A DNA stretch of 64,000 nucleotides. Origin: CAVPKN01 sp964588495. GTDB lineage: Bacteria > Chlamydiota > Chlamydiia > Chlamydiales > JAAKFR01. Shown piece after piece: positions 32,748 to 41,137 of the stretch (positions are counted from its first letter, which is position 1; each line of letters starts with the position of its first letter). The position numbers and the translations under genes are program-made. A model generated the notes under the pieces. That model saw only the letters and a program-made list of their open reading frames with translations, had not been told where the DNA came from and did no database searches. The stretch covers positions 1 through 64,000 of the forward strand of contig CAZPPS010000003.1 of assembly GCA_964588495.1 (NCBI GenBank), read 5' to 3'.

Positions 32748-34262
32748 ATGATACGCCCACGCCCCAATAGTTTTAATACCGAAACCTTTCACGCATGGAA
32801 AAATTCTCAGCCTCCAAACGATTATTATCAGCCTGAAACACGCCTAGGAATTACAGTCTATAGCCCCTCGGAATTTAAAATTTATGTGTGCTTCTACAAG
32901 AAAAACCATGCGGTGCAGGACCAGACCATAGACTTTTTCGAGCAAGTGCCAGAAGAAGTTATTTTGCAGATATGTCTCGGATTAGGACCGCAGGATCACA
33001 GCAAATTGACTCTAGTTTCAAAAAAATGGCAGTTCATTGTGATGAATCAGGACCTCATTCCACAAGGTTTTACTTATAAATTTATGGAAGGTGTCATCCA
33101 GACCCATGCAACAAGTCTTAGTTGTTTAAGAATAACTGAAAAAAATAAGCCCGAGATAACAAAAAAGCAAATCGATGTTCTCAAACAGAAATGCAGCCAT
33201 CTACAGCAAATGTACATCGGTTGTAAAAGCAAGGGTAATATTTTGGATTCTCTGTCTTCCATGACAAATCTAACGGGACTGGGATTTGCATGGACCGCAG
33301 ATTTGCAGGGCAAAGATCTCAATACGGTTGCGAAATGCACAAAGTTAAGAAAATTGGAAATCAATGCTTTTGGAACATGCCAGAGAAGCGGTTCATTTAA
33401 AAATGAAGCCCTTTTTCAGCTCACAACGCTTAGAAATTTAGAAGTGTTTTGTCTCAAAAGCCGCTTTTTAACCGATCAGGGACTAAAGGTGTTTGCAAAT
33501 TTTACAAACCTCAGAAGCTGTGAAGTAGAGTCAGATTCAATCCTAAGCACAGGATTTGCGAATTTTTCCGTATTAACTGATTTACAAAGTCTTCGAATTA
33601 AGGGTGCCTCAATTCCGGATGCAGGTTCCTTAGCCTCATCTAGCCTTAAAAATTTGACCTTATGCGGTAAAAATTCTATTTTGTCGGTGACGAATCTCCC
33701 ACTCTGTATTGGATTGCAAAATCTGAATTTAAGCGGCTCTCTTAATCGTGATGCTAACTTATCTCCAATTTGGACTATGGCTACGTTGACAGCGTTGAAT
33801 CTGAGTCGTAATCAATTTCAGGATGAACAAATTAATAATATGACAAGTCTTCTAAGTTTGAATTCGCTCGATTTCTCTTTTTGTAAACGCCTCAAAGGAA
33901 CTTTTTTAGACAATTTTTCAAGGCTTGTCAATCTAAGTCAATTGAGCCTCAGTGGTTGCACACTAATCGATGGTTATTATCTTCAATTTATGACGACAAA
34001 TCTTAGTTTGAAGGTTCTCGATCTTAGTTTAACGCAAAACAAAATAATGTCGCCGCACCTAAGGCATGTAGGGAAACTGACAAACTTAAAAGAATTGACT
34101 TTGAGCACGAGCGTCGATGATGAAAGCTTGGCGCACTTATCAAGACTTGTCAACTTAGAGTATTTGGAATACAGCGGAACAGCACTTACCCCGCAAGGGA
34201 TAGCCAGCTTTAAAGAGAAAATAGGCAGTGATAAGGTGAAGTTTGTTGCGCAGAAGAAGTAG
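32748..34262 (+). CDS. Second F-box and leucine-rich-repeat protein
   Basis: A 504-aa paralogue of the gene at 30586. The F-box lies at about 63-100 (FFEQVPEEVILQICLGLGPQDHSKLTLVSKKW). From about residue 130 to the end leucine-rich repeats occupy the protein, with LTALNLSRNQ and LVNLSQLSLSGC-like units. The first 55 residues are polar. Host-directed ubiquitin-ligase adaptor function is inferred. Together with the previous two genes it forms a small effector cluster. The gene ends just before the module downstream of tRNA-Ser. Confidence 0.85.
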   Translation: MIRPRPNSFNTETFHAWKNSQPPNDYYQPETRLGITVYSPSEFKIYVCFYKKNHAVQDQTIDFFEQVPEEVILQICLGLGPQDHSKLTLVSKKWQFIVMNQDLIPQGFTYKFMEGVIQTHATSLSCLRITEKNKPEITKKQIDVLKQKCSHLQQMYIGCKSKGNILDSLSSMTNLTGLGFAWTADLQGKDLNTVAKCTKLRKLEINAFGTCQRSGSFKNEALFQLTTLRNLEVFCLKSRFLTDQGLKVFANFTNLRSCEVESDSILSTGFANFSVLTDLQSLRIKGASIPDAGSLASSSLKNLTLCGKNSILSVTNLPLCIGLQNLNLSGSLNRDANLSPIWTMATLTALNLSRNQFQDEQINNMTSLLSLNSLDFSFCKRLKGTFLDNFSRLVNLSQLSLSGCTLIDGYYLQFMTTNLSLKVLDLSLTQNKIMSPHLRHVGKLTNLKELTLSTSVDDESLAHLSRLVNLEYLEYSGTALTPQGIASFKEKIGSDKVKFVAQKK

Positions 34263-34427
34263 GGTTTTGCGGTCTATAGAGGCGCCGCTTTGCGACCTGG
34301 CGCCGCTTTGCGACCTATGGAGGGGCTTTGCGACCTATGGAGGCGCCGCCTCGGTGCCTGCTGGCACTCTCGGACAAAACCGCTGCGCTCGACTGCCGCC
34401 ATGGCAGTCGTGCTCGGGTAATGTCCC

Positions 34428-34540
34428 TTCGAATCCACAGCAACCTCAAAAAGCCTCCAGTGGAGGGTTTTTGATGGGCGCTGTCCGAAGAGTTGCGCAG
34501 CAACCGAGGCGCAGGAGCCAATACTTTGGCTTGCTCCTCC
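34428..34540 (-). repeat. Module downstream of tRNA-Ser, copy 1
   Basis: On the minus strand, downstream of tRNA-Ser, this block shares sequence with 52123-52235 beyond tRNA-Phe: a GCCAATACTTTGGC-like start, GCGCCTCGG with CTCT.CGGACA, a stem of AAAAAGCCTCC and GGAGG(C/G)TTTTT (34446-34474), then GTGGATTCGAAG. The last contains the complement of the tRNA-Ser T-loop (TTCGAATCC at 34428-34436 on the plus strand). An inverted, diverged copy of the GTCCGAGAG.GGCAGCAG part lies at about 34344-34374. The remaining gap from 34263 repeats CTTTGCGACCTATGGAGG-like units. Confidence 0.7.
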
Positions 34541-34594
34541 TCCATAAACAACAAAACCAAGGCTTTGCCTTGGTTTTGTTGTTTATGGAGGAGG
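34536..34594 (-). terminator. 28-bp perfect hairpin joined to the tRNA-Ser 3' end
   Basis: Arms 34536-34563 and 34567-34594 are exact complements with a 3-nt loop. The tRNA-side arm covers the last 9 nt of tRNA-Ser (discriminator, acceptor 3' strand and one T-stem base), so the distal arm is an inverted copy of that end. It could act as a terminator or a processing structure. Confidence 0.85.
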
Positions 34595-34673
34595 TGGGAT
34601 TCGAACCCACGATACCGGATTAGGGTATACACACTTTCCAAGCGTGCTCCTTCGGCCGCTCGGACACTCCTCC
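34586..34673 (-). tRNA. tRNA-Ser (anticodon GGA)
   Basis: The minus-strand sequence begins GGAGGAGTGTCCGAGCGG and ends GTGGGTTCGAATCCCACCTCCTCC. Acceptor stem GGAGGAG pairs with CTCCTCC; the anticodon loop reads CTTGGAAAG, anticodon GGA for UCC and UCU codons; the long variable arm of class II serine tRNAs is present. No CCA is encoded. The base after the acceptor reads A rather than the G usual in tRNA-Ser. The total length is 88 nt. Confidence 0.93.
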
Positions 34674-34748
34674 GAAGGAAGTGGGTTACTTTACAGGAAA
34701 AATGCTTTGTTGAAAACAATGAAATGCGCGTTTATACTAATTATCTGA

Positions 34749-35564
34749 ATGCGCAAACTTTTTATTTTCCTATTACTTCTTTTGGGCGGGACTCTGCAGG
34801 CAAAAACAGATGTTTTAGTCAGCATCACCTGCCAAAAATTCCTTGTGGAACAGATCGGACAAGAACATGTCTCCGTCGATGTCATTGTTCCCCCGGGCGC
34901 CAATTCTCACACCTATGAGCCGACACCGCGCCAAATGGTAGCTGCCCAAAAAGGAAAAATCTGGTTCCGATTAGGCGAAAGTTTTGAAGCAAGACTGCTT
35001 CCCCTTCTGAAAAACACTCTAATTATCGACCAAAGAGATGGGCTCGATCTCATCAAAGCGGGCTGCGGATGCTGTAACCGGGATTCTTATGATCCCCACA
35101 TTTGGCTAAGTCCCCGCCTTTTGAAAAAACAGGCCGCCCAGATCGCAGAGACTTTGAGCGCCTATGATCCTGAACATGCTTTGATCTTTGCCTCTAATCT
35201 CAAGAATCTGGAAAACGCGCTGGATATTCTCGATCAAAAATGTGCCAACCTGCTCAGCAACTGTTCCCAAAAGTTCATTTTGCTCTCACACCCCGCTTTT
35301 GGTTATTTCTGCCGCGATTACGGGCTGTATCAACTCTCCATCGAGATGGAAGGGAGAGAACCGACTCCCAAAACACTCACAGACTTGATCCATAAAGCGC
35401 GCGCCCTTAACATCAAAACAGTTTTTCTCCAATTCCAGCACAACCCCAAAGGGGGAATGAGAGTGGCTCAAGAGATTCAAGCAAATACTGTCTATCTTGA
35501 CCCTTATATTGAAAATGTCATTGAAAACCTTGAAGCGATTGCCCATTTGTTTGCTAAATCATGA
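34749..35564 (+). CDS. Metal ABC transporter, substrate-binding protein
   Basis: The 271-aa periplasmic receptor captures zinc or manganese for an ABC importer (ZnuA/TroA family; CT415 in C. trachomatis). A signal peptide covers residues 1-18 (MRKLFIFLLLLLGGTLQA). Metal ligands fit NSHTYEPTP (His near 54), DPHIWLSP (about 115) and SHPAFGYF (about 180). There is no long His-rich loop, so the metal stays ambiguous. The next gene starts on its stop by an ATGA overlap. Confidence 0.9.
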   Translation: MRKLFIFLLLLLGGTLQAKTDVLVSITCQKFLVEQIGQEHVSVDVIVPPGANSHTYEPTPRQMVAAQKGKIWFRLGESFEARLLPLLKNTLIIDQRDGLDLIKAGCGCCNRDSYDPHIWLSPRLLKKQAAQIAETLSAYDPEHALIFASNLKNLENALDILDQKCANLLSNCSQKFILLSHPAFGYFCRDYGLYQLSIEMEGREPTPKTLTDLIHKARALNIKTVFLQFQHNPKGGMRVAQEIQANTVYLDPYIENVIENLEAIAHLFAKS

Positions 35565-36277
35565 ATCCTGTTGAAGTTGAAAATTTGAACTTTTCTTACG
35601 ACACTGTACAAGTGTTAGAAGACGTCGCTTTTACAATCGCTCAGGGAGAATTTATCGGTGTTTTTGGCCCAAATGGCGGGGGCAAATCGACCCTTTTATC
35701 TCTTCTGCTAGGATTTTTAAAGCCCACGCGTGGAAAAATCCAACTTTTTGGCGAAACACCCGCCTCTGCCCGTTCTAAAATTGGATGGGTCCCTCAAAAT
35801 TTCCAGTTTGACCGGCATTTTCCCATTTCCGTTGAAGAAGTTGTTTTAGGGGGACGTCTTTCCCACCTCTCTTGGAACGGCAAATTTTCAAAAACCGATC
35901 ACGAGATCGTCAAGGAAGTGCTCGCTCAGGTGAGCATGCTCCCCTTTTTAAAAGCTCCCTACGCAAGTCTTTCGGGAGGACAAGCCCAAAGAGTTCTGAT
36001 TGCTCGGGCTCTGGCCGGTTTTCCCTCATTATTGCTCCTCGATGAGCCCACAGCAAGTGTCGATTATGCAGCACAGGCGGAGATCTATCGCCTCCTCACA
36101 ACCTTAAAAGGTGAAAAAACAATCATCATGGTCACCCACGATCTTAAAACTGCCGTCGAACATGTGGACCGCGTCTTTTGTGTGCAAAAATCCTTAATTT
36201 CAATGCCTCCTGAAAAAGTGTGTGAACATTTTGCCATTGGCCTCTATCATACGCCACTAAAGAAAAGGGCTTTATGA
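35561..36277 (+). CDS. Metal ABC transporter, ATP-binding protein
   Basis: The 238-aa ATPase drives the metal importer. Walker A is GPNGGGKST (about residues 37-45), the signature motif LSGGQAQR, Walker B LLLLDEPTASVD, and the switch histidine MVTHD are all intact. It overlaps the receptor gene upstream and the permease gene downstream by ATGA, a tight three-gene operon equal to CT415-CT417 in C. trachomatis. Confidence 0.93.
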   Translation: MNPVEVENLNFSYDTVQVLEDVAFTIAQGEFIGVFGPNGGGKSTLLSLLLGFLKPTRGKIQLFGETPASARSKIGWVPQNFQFDRHFPISVEEVVLGGRLSHLSWNGKFSKTDHEIVKEVLAQVSMLPFLKAPYASLSGGQAQRVLIARALAGFPSLLLLDEPTASVDYAAQAEIYRLLTTLKGEKTIIMVTHDLKTAVEHVDRVFCVQKSLISMPPEKVCEHFAIGLYHTPLKKRAL

Positions 36278-37119
36278 ATTTTATCGACGCGTTTTTGAGT
36301 TCACCTGTTTTGCAAATGGCCGTGATCGCAGCACTTGGCGCTTCTTTTGCAAGTGGAGTGATTGGCTCTTATGTAGTGGTCAAAAGAATCGTTTCAATTA
36401 GCGGCAGCATCGCCCACTCAGTTCTAAGCGGCCTGGGTGTCGCCCTGTGGCTGCAGCGTGGACATGGTTGGACATGGCTCCATCCCATCTATGGCGCGCT
36501 TGTTGCTGGAGTCATCTCCGCACTGATTATCGGTTGGGTCCATCTCTATTACCGTGAAAGAGAAGATGCGATCATCGCCATGATTTGGTCTGTCGGGATG
36601 GCAATTGGTGTTGTTTTTGTCTCCCAAGTCCCTGGATTTAACGTTGAATTGATGAACTTTCTTCTCGGCAATGTCTTGTGGGTGGGCCCTTGGGACTTAG
36701 CCCTCTTAGGGGCTTTGGATGTTTTTATTCTGGTGACTGTTCTCATCTATCACAAGCGCTTTTTAGCCCTTTGCTTCGACGAAAAGCAGGCACAGCTTCA
36801 GGGTCTGCCAGTGGGAAGACTCTATTTACTTCTTCTGGTCCTCATAGCCCTCTCAGTTGTCTTACTGATCCATATTGTGGGAATTATTTTAGTGTTGAGC
36901 ATGCTTGCGCTGCCAGCTTCGATTGCCGGAAATTTTACTTACCGCTTATCTCGGATGATGATTATTGCTGTGGTTTTGAACGTCGCCTTTTCGATTGGCG
37001 GACTGGCAATTGCCTACCGGCTTGATTGGCCGGCAGGAGCGTCTATTACGTTATTTTCAGGCTTGGTTTATATACTGAGCTTGCGCTTTAAAAAGCCGAC
37101 GATCGCATCGACCCCTTGA
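36274..37119 (+). CDS. Metal ABC transporter, permease
   Basis: The 281-aa inner-membrane protein has about eight helices in the ZnuB/TroC family layout. Conserved pieces include GVIGSYVVVKRIVSISGSIAHSVLSGLGVA (the family's early loop) and GIILVLSMLALPASIAGNF. It completes the importer of the two genes before it. The last 52 bp overlap the convergent obg gene. Confidence 0.93.
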   Translation: MNFIDAFLSSPVLQMAVIAALGASFASGVIGSYVVVKRIVSISGSIAHSVLSGLGVALWLQRGHGWTWLHPIYGALVAGVISALIIGWVHLYYREREDAIIAMIWSVGMAIGVVFVSQVPGFNVELMNFLLGNVLWVGPWDLALLGALDVFILVTVLIYHKRFLALCFDEKQAQLQGLPVGRLYLLLLVLIALSVVLLIHIVGIILVLSMLALPASIAGNFTYRLSRMMIIAVVLNVAFSIGGLAIAYRLDWPAGASITLFSGLVYILSLRFKKPTIASTP

Positions 37120-38057
37120 CCTGTCAGAGCTGAGACTTCAAAAGTGTCGACTGTCGGATGCATTTCCCGAAAGTTTGCGACACACTCATTGGCTCCTTCT
37201 ACGTCCACTTTATTGAGCAAAACGGCTGACGGTTTTTCCAAAAGTTCTGGATTGTAGAGAGCAATTTCCCGTCTTAAGACAGAGTAATCTTCTACAGGAT
37301 CTCTTCCCTCAAAATTGGAAGCATCAAGGACAAAAAGAAGAAGGCGCGTCCTTTCGATGTGACGCAAAAATTCGAGGCCTAACCCTCTATTTTGGTGAGC
37401 ACCTGCAATAATTCCGGGAATATCTGCAATCAAGATCCGTCCCCCTTCTCGCGTCATGACATACCCTAAGTTGGGGCGCAAAGTTGTAAAAGGATAAGGA
37501 GCGATTTTAACAGGGACGTTTGTGGCTTGAGTCAGAAGTGTCGATTTGCCCGCATTCGGAAAACCCACAAGACCGACGTCTGCGATCAGTTTGAGCTCAA
37601 GCTCCACCTCAATCGTTTGGCCAGGCTTTCCAGGTGTGCAGATATTGGGAGCCCGGTTAGTGGGCGTTTTAAAACGGGAATTTCCCTTCCCCCCTACTCC
37701 ACCCAGACAGATTTCAATTTTTGTGTGGGGCTCTGTGACGTCGTAGAGAACTTCGCCTGTTTCAGCGTTTTTAACAAGTGTTCCACAAGGAATTTTCAAC
37801 AGCAGATTCTGGCCGTTTTTGCCCTTACGGTTGTTGGTAGCCCCTTGTTGCCCGTTTTGAGCACGGAGCTGGCGCCTGTTGCGATAGGCTTCCAGAGAAT
37901 AAACCTGAGGATCTGATTCGAGAATGATCGAACCCCCGTTACCTCCGTCGCCCCCCCAAGGCCCACCTTTAGGGATAAACTTTTCGCGCCTCCAGGAAAT
38001 GACTCCATTTCCCCCTTTTCCGGCGCATAATTCTAATGTGACTCTATCTGTGAACAT
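37068..38057 (-). CDS. obg: GTPase Obg
   Basis: An essential GTPase that binds the large ribosomal subunit. The N-terminal Obg fold with glycine-rich loops (GGKGNSRF and others, about residues 1-155) is followed by the G domain: GFPNAGKST (about 165-173), the DIPG loop and NKVD. The C-terminal OCT domain is absent at this 329-aa length, as in other chlamydiae. It equals CT418 and is followed in C. trachomatis by rpmA and rplU, but here a 365-bp repeat-filled gap separates them. Confidence 0.95.
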   Translation of the reverse strand: MFTDRVTLELCAGKGGNGVISWRREKFIPKGGPWGGDGGNGGSIILESDPQVYSLEAYRNRRQLRAQNGQQGATNNRKGKNGQNLLLKIPCGTLVKNAETGEVLYDVTEPHTKIEICLGGVGGKGNSRFKTPTNRAPNICTPGKPGQTIEVELELKLIADVGLVGFPNAGKSTLLTQATNVPVKIAPYPFTTLRPNLGYVMTREGGRILIADIPGIIAGAHQNRGLGLEFLRHIERTRLLLFVLDASNFEGRDPVEDYSVLRREIALYNPELLEKPSAVLLNKVDVEGANECVANFREMHPTVDTFEVSALTGQGVDAIVGFLKRKLSI

Positions 38058-38069
38058 AAATAATACTCA

Positions 38070-38410
38070 ATTCTGTGGGTGACAGCGTCTCTGTGCACGC
38101 CCGTGACCGAACCTAGTTCTGTGCCCGAGAGAAGGGGCAACGCAGCGACGGCAAAGGTGCAAAGACGCAAAGAGAGTTTTTTTTCTTTTCTCTGTGTTCT
38201 CTGTGTTCTCTGTGGTTTAAAAGTGCCCCACAGACTGATTGATGCAAAGTTTCGGGGTATTTTAAAAACCACAGAGAACACAGAGAAGACATTTTTTTCT
38301 TTGCGAGTTGGCGTCTTTGCCTTCTCTGCGTTACATGGCGTCGGAACACGAAAACTCGGGTCGGTCAGGGACACGGACACGGTCTCGGTCACGCACGGGA
38401 AAAATTTGTC
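38070..38410. repeat. Composite intergenic repeats between obg and rpmA
   Basis: The gap holds at least two repeat types: a CTCTGTGTTCTCTGTGGTTT and AAACCACAGAGAACACAGAG inverted pair (about 38192-38219 and 38266-38288) nested in CTTTGCGTC-type runs, and GTGACCG/CGGTCAC-like GC-rich arms at both ends (about 38072-38120 and 38355-38400) related to the palindrome at 2021-2119. In chlamydiae obg and rpmA normally lie close together, so this looks like an insertion or expansion. Confidence 0.75.
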
Positions 38411-38422
38411 CCGTATTTTGCG

Positions 38423-38677
38423 TTATGCCGTTGCCGGCTGAACAGAAACAAATGTTTTGTTCGATTTGCGGAAAGTGACAATGCCGTCGATTAAAGAAAA
38501 GAGTGTGTCGTCGTTTCCTCTTTTGACATTCTTTGCCGGATGCCATTTAGTTCCTCTTTGACGAACCAAAATACTTCCTGCAGTCACAAATTGTCCTGCC
38601 CCAGCTTTCACTCCAAGGCGTTTACTGTGGGAATCTCTTCCGTTACGTGTGGATCCCTGACCTTTCTTATGTGCCAT
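38423..38677 (-). CDS. rpmA: Ribosomal protein bL27
   Basis: This 84-aa large-subunit protein reaches the peptidyl-transferase centre with its N-terminus. MAHKKGQGSTRNGRDSHSKRLG is the conserved beginning (no cleavable extension), and GSILVRQRGTKWHP follows. It starts 2 bp after the rplU stop, as in other bacteria. The tail is short and normal. Confidence 0.96.
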   Translation of the reverse strand: MAHKKGQGSTRNGRDSHSKRLGVKAGAGQFVTAGSILVRQRGTKWHPAKNVKRGNDDTLFSLIDGIVTFRKSNKTFVSVQPATA

Positions 38678-38679
38678 TT

Positions 38680-38994
38680 CTATACCTCGGTGATTTTAAT
38701 ACGTGTGTAATTCTGGCGGTGGCCAACTTTGCGACGCGTGCTTCTTTTGCGCAGCTTATATTTATAAGCTATCACTTTAGGACCGCGCACGTGGCTGATC
38801 ACTTCGCCGTGGACAATAGCGCCGGCAACAGTAGGAGCGCCCACTTTTGCCCCTTTATCACCAAAGACAAAAAGGACATCTTCAAATTTGATTTTGCTAC
38901 CCTTTTCACTCTCGAGAAGTTCCACATCGATCACATCCCCTTCGGAGACCTGATATTGCTTGCTTCCCGTTTTAATAATTGCGTATTTAGTCAT
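38680..38994 (-). CDS. rplU: Ribosomal protein bL21
   Basis: The 104-aa large-subunit protein binds 23S rRNA near bL20. The N-terminus YAIIKTGSKQYQVSEGD and the C-terminal KYKLRKRSTRRKVGHRQNYTRIKI are diagnostic of bL21. It is the first gene of the rplU-rpmA unit (CT420-CT419) and divergent from proB; a promoter should lie between 38995 and 39107. Confidence 0.96.
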   Translation of the reverse strand: MTKYAIIKTGSKQYQVSEGDVIDVELLESEKGSKIKFEDVLFVFGDKGAKVGAPTVAGAIVHGEVISHVRGPKVIAYKYKLRKRSTRRKVGHRQNYTRIKITEV

Positions 38995-39092
38995 TTTCTT
39001 TCCAAAAACAGATATATTACTTAGGGGGGTAACTATAGCCGAAAAGCGACTCTACCGTCAATCAAAACTTACTCCCACGAATAAAACAACTC

Positions 39093-39101
39093 TGGTATAA
39101 T
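39093..39101 (+). promoter_or_regulatory. Extended -10 promoter for proBAC
   Basis: TGGTATAAT at 39093-39101 gives a perfect -10 with a TG dinucleotide one base upstream. No good -35 is seen at 16-18 bp, which the extended -10 can compensate for. It is 6 bp from the proB ATG, so the leader would be very short or absent. Confidence 0.5.
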
Positions 39102-39107
39102 GAGTGT

Positions 39108-39887
39108 ATGAAAAAAATTGTAGTCAAATTTGGCTCCAGCTCCCTCACAAACGGAGGCAAACAGCTCTGCCGTCCTCAAATGGTCGAGTTTGTTAGACAG
39201 CTCTGCCATTTACATGCTTTGGGCCATGAGATTGTGGTGGTCTCCTCGGGCGCAATCGCAGCAGGCCGTGCTTCGGTGCGCACAGAAGCCCAAACGAGCT
39301 GCTTGCCCACCAAACAGATGATGGCTTCTATCGGCCAGGTCCGCTTGATGCACACATGGAGCGAGCTTTTCGCCATCTACGGCGTCATGATTGGTCAAAT
39401 TTTACTCACCCGCGATGATGTTTCCGATCCAAAGCGGGCAGAAAATGCTCAAAATACGTTTCACAATCTTTTAAGCCACCGCGTTGTCCCGATCGTGAAC
39501 GAAAACGACACCATTGCCACCGAAGAGATCCGTTTTGGGGATAACGACACCCTCTCAGCCCTTGTTGCCCGTATGGTGGATGCAGATCTTTTGATCATAT
39601 TGACCGATCAGGAAGGGCTCTACACAGCAGATCCAAGGCACAACGCTGATGCTCAACTGATCGATGTCATCCATCACATCGATGATTCGATCAAAACCTA
39701 CGCAGGCGATAGCTCAAACCCTCACGGAATTGGCACAGGTGGCATGGCAACCAAAGTCGAAGCTGCCCGCATTGCCACAACGGCTGGGACTGTTGTCACA
39801 ATTGCAAAAGCCAATGAACCGAATGTTTTGATTGACCTTCTTGCTGGCAAAAAAATCGGTACAAAATTTCAGATCCAATGCGCATAG
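39108..39887 (+). CDS. proB: Glutamate 5-kinase
   Basis: ProB phosphorylates glutamate, the first step of proline synthesis. The amino-acid-kinase fold shows KFGSSSLTNG at the N-terminus, VVSSGAIAAGRA, IVNENDTIATEEIRFGDND (substrate loop) and GIGTGGMATKVEAARIA (ATP loop). At 259 aa it lacks the C-terminal PUA domain of E. coli ProB, like several shorter bacterial forms. The stop overlaps proA by 10 bp. The classical Chlamydiaceae lack this pathway. Confidence 0.94.
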   Translation: MKKIVVKFGSSSLTNGGKQLCRPQMVEFVRQLCHLHALGHEIVVVSSGAIAAGRASVRTEAQTSCLPTKQMMASIGQVRLMHTWSELFAIYGVMIGQILLTRDDVSDPKRAENAQNTFHNLLSHRVVPIVNENDTIATEEIRFGDNDTLSALVARMVDADLLIILTDQEGLYTADPRHNADAQLIDVIHHIDDSIKTYAGDSSNPHGIGTGGMATKVEAARIATTAGTVVTIAKANEPNVLIDLLAGKKIGTKFQIQCA

Positions 39888-41134
39888 CCAAAACACTACT
39901 CACACTAGCTGAACAGGCCAAAGAGGCCGCTAAAACCCTCCGACTGCTCACAACTGAGGAAAAAAATCGGGCTTTAATGGCGATTGGAACCGAGCTCAAA
40001 ACTTCCGAAGATAAAATTTTAAAAGCGAACCTTGGTGATCTAGAAGCTGCTGATCACCTCTCAGAGGCGATGAAAGATCGCCTCAGTCTGCAAGGGAGTC
40101 GTTTAGATGCCATCATCCAGGATCTTCGCAACGTTGTTAAACTCGACGATCCTGTAGGCGAAGTCATCGAAGATTCTGTCCTCGAAAATGGGCTCAAACT
40201 GCAAAAAAAACGGGTTCCCATTGGTGTTCTGGGGGTGATTTATGAAGCACGGCCCAATGTAACCGTCGATATTGCCTCCCTTGCGCTCAAAACAGGGAAT
40301 TGCGCCATTCTACGAGGCGGAAAAGAGACTTTAAAAACCAACCGCGCTTTGATAGAGGCTATCCAGACAGGGCTTAAAAAGGCAGGGCTTCCTAAAGGGG
40401 CGATCCAGCTCATCAAAAGCCCCCTGAGATCGCAGGTGAAGCAACTTGTCAAACTCGATCGTTACATCGACATGATCATTCCCCGTGGAGGGGCATCTCT
40501 GCACCGTTTTTGCCTCGAAGAGAGCACCATTCCTGTGATTACAGGAGGCATTGGGATCTGCCACCTTTTTGTCGATGAAACGGCTGAGCTTGAAAAAGCT
40601 GTCGAGGTGATCTTCAACGCCAAAACGCAGCGTCCGAGTGTTTGCAATGCTTTAGATACGCTTCTTGTGCATAAAAATGTCGCAGCCAAATTTTTGCCAA
40701 AAATTGCTAAACGCCTTGAAAATGTCCTCCTGAAGCTCGATGAACGTGCTTTTGAAATTCTCCGTTCCCAAAAAGGGCGCTTTGAGCCTGCTGGAGAAGA
40801 AGATTGGGAAAAAGAATGGCTCAGCCTAGTTTTAGGGATCAAAATTGTGAACTCCACAGAGGAAGCGATTGCGCACATTCAAAAATACAGCACACAGCAC
40901 AGCGACGGGATTTTAACAGAATCGGCAACCGAAGCTCACAAATTTGTAGAAGCCGTTGATTCGGCAGCAGTCTACGTCAATGCCTCGACTCGCTTTACAG
41001 ATGGCGGTCAGTTTGGACTGGGCGCAGAAGTAGCTGTGAGCACACAAAAGCTCCATGCCCGCGGTCCTATGGGATTAAAAGAGCTGACCACTTATAAATG
41101 GATCGCAACCGGAAATTACCACGTGAGATCATAA
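39878..41134 (+). CDS. proA: Glutamate-5-semialdehyde dehydrogenase
   Basis: ProA reduces glutamyl phosphate to the semialdehyde with NADPH, the second step. The 418-aa length is normal. The catalytic cysteine lies in PSVCNALDTLLVH (about residue 256) and IPRGGASLHRF binds substrate or cofactor. It overlaps proB by 10 bp and is followed by proC after 3 bp, so the complete glutamate-to-proline route is one operon. Confidence 0.95.
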   Translation: MRIAKTLLTLAEQAKEAAKTLRLLTTEEKNRALMAIGTELKTSEDKILKANLGDLEAADHLSEAMKDRLSLQGSRLDAIIQDLRNVVKLDDPVGEVIEDSVLENGLKLQKKRVPIGVLGVIYEARPNVTVDIASLALKTGNCAILRGGKETLKTNRALIEAIQTGLKKAGLPKGAIQLIKSPLRSQVKQLVKLDRYIDMIIPRGGASLHRFCLEESTIPVITGGIGICHLFVDETAELEKAVEVIFNAKTQRPSVCNALDTLLVHKNVAAKFLPKIAKRLENVLLKLDERAFEILRSQKGRFEPAGEEDWEKEWLSLVLGIKIVNSTEEAIAHIQKYSTQHSDGILTESATEAHKFVEAVDSAAVYVNASTRFTDGGQFGLGAEVAVSTQKLHARGPMGLKELTTYKWIATGNYHVRS

Positions 41135-41137
41135 AAA

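Noticed and set aside
34263..34540. Protein-coding gene beyond the second F-box gene
   Set aside because: Open frames here are translations of GC-rich repeats and of the tRNA complement.
38058..38422. Small RNA or gene between obg and rpmA
   Set aside because: The hairpins match intergenic repeat families found elsewhere in the window, so there is no reason to call a specific RNA.
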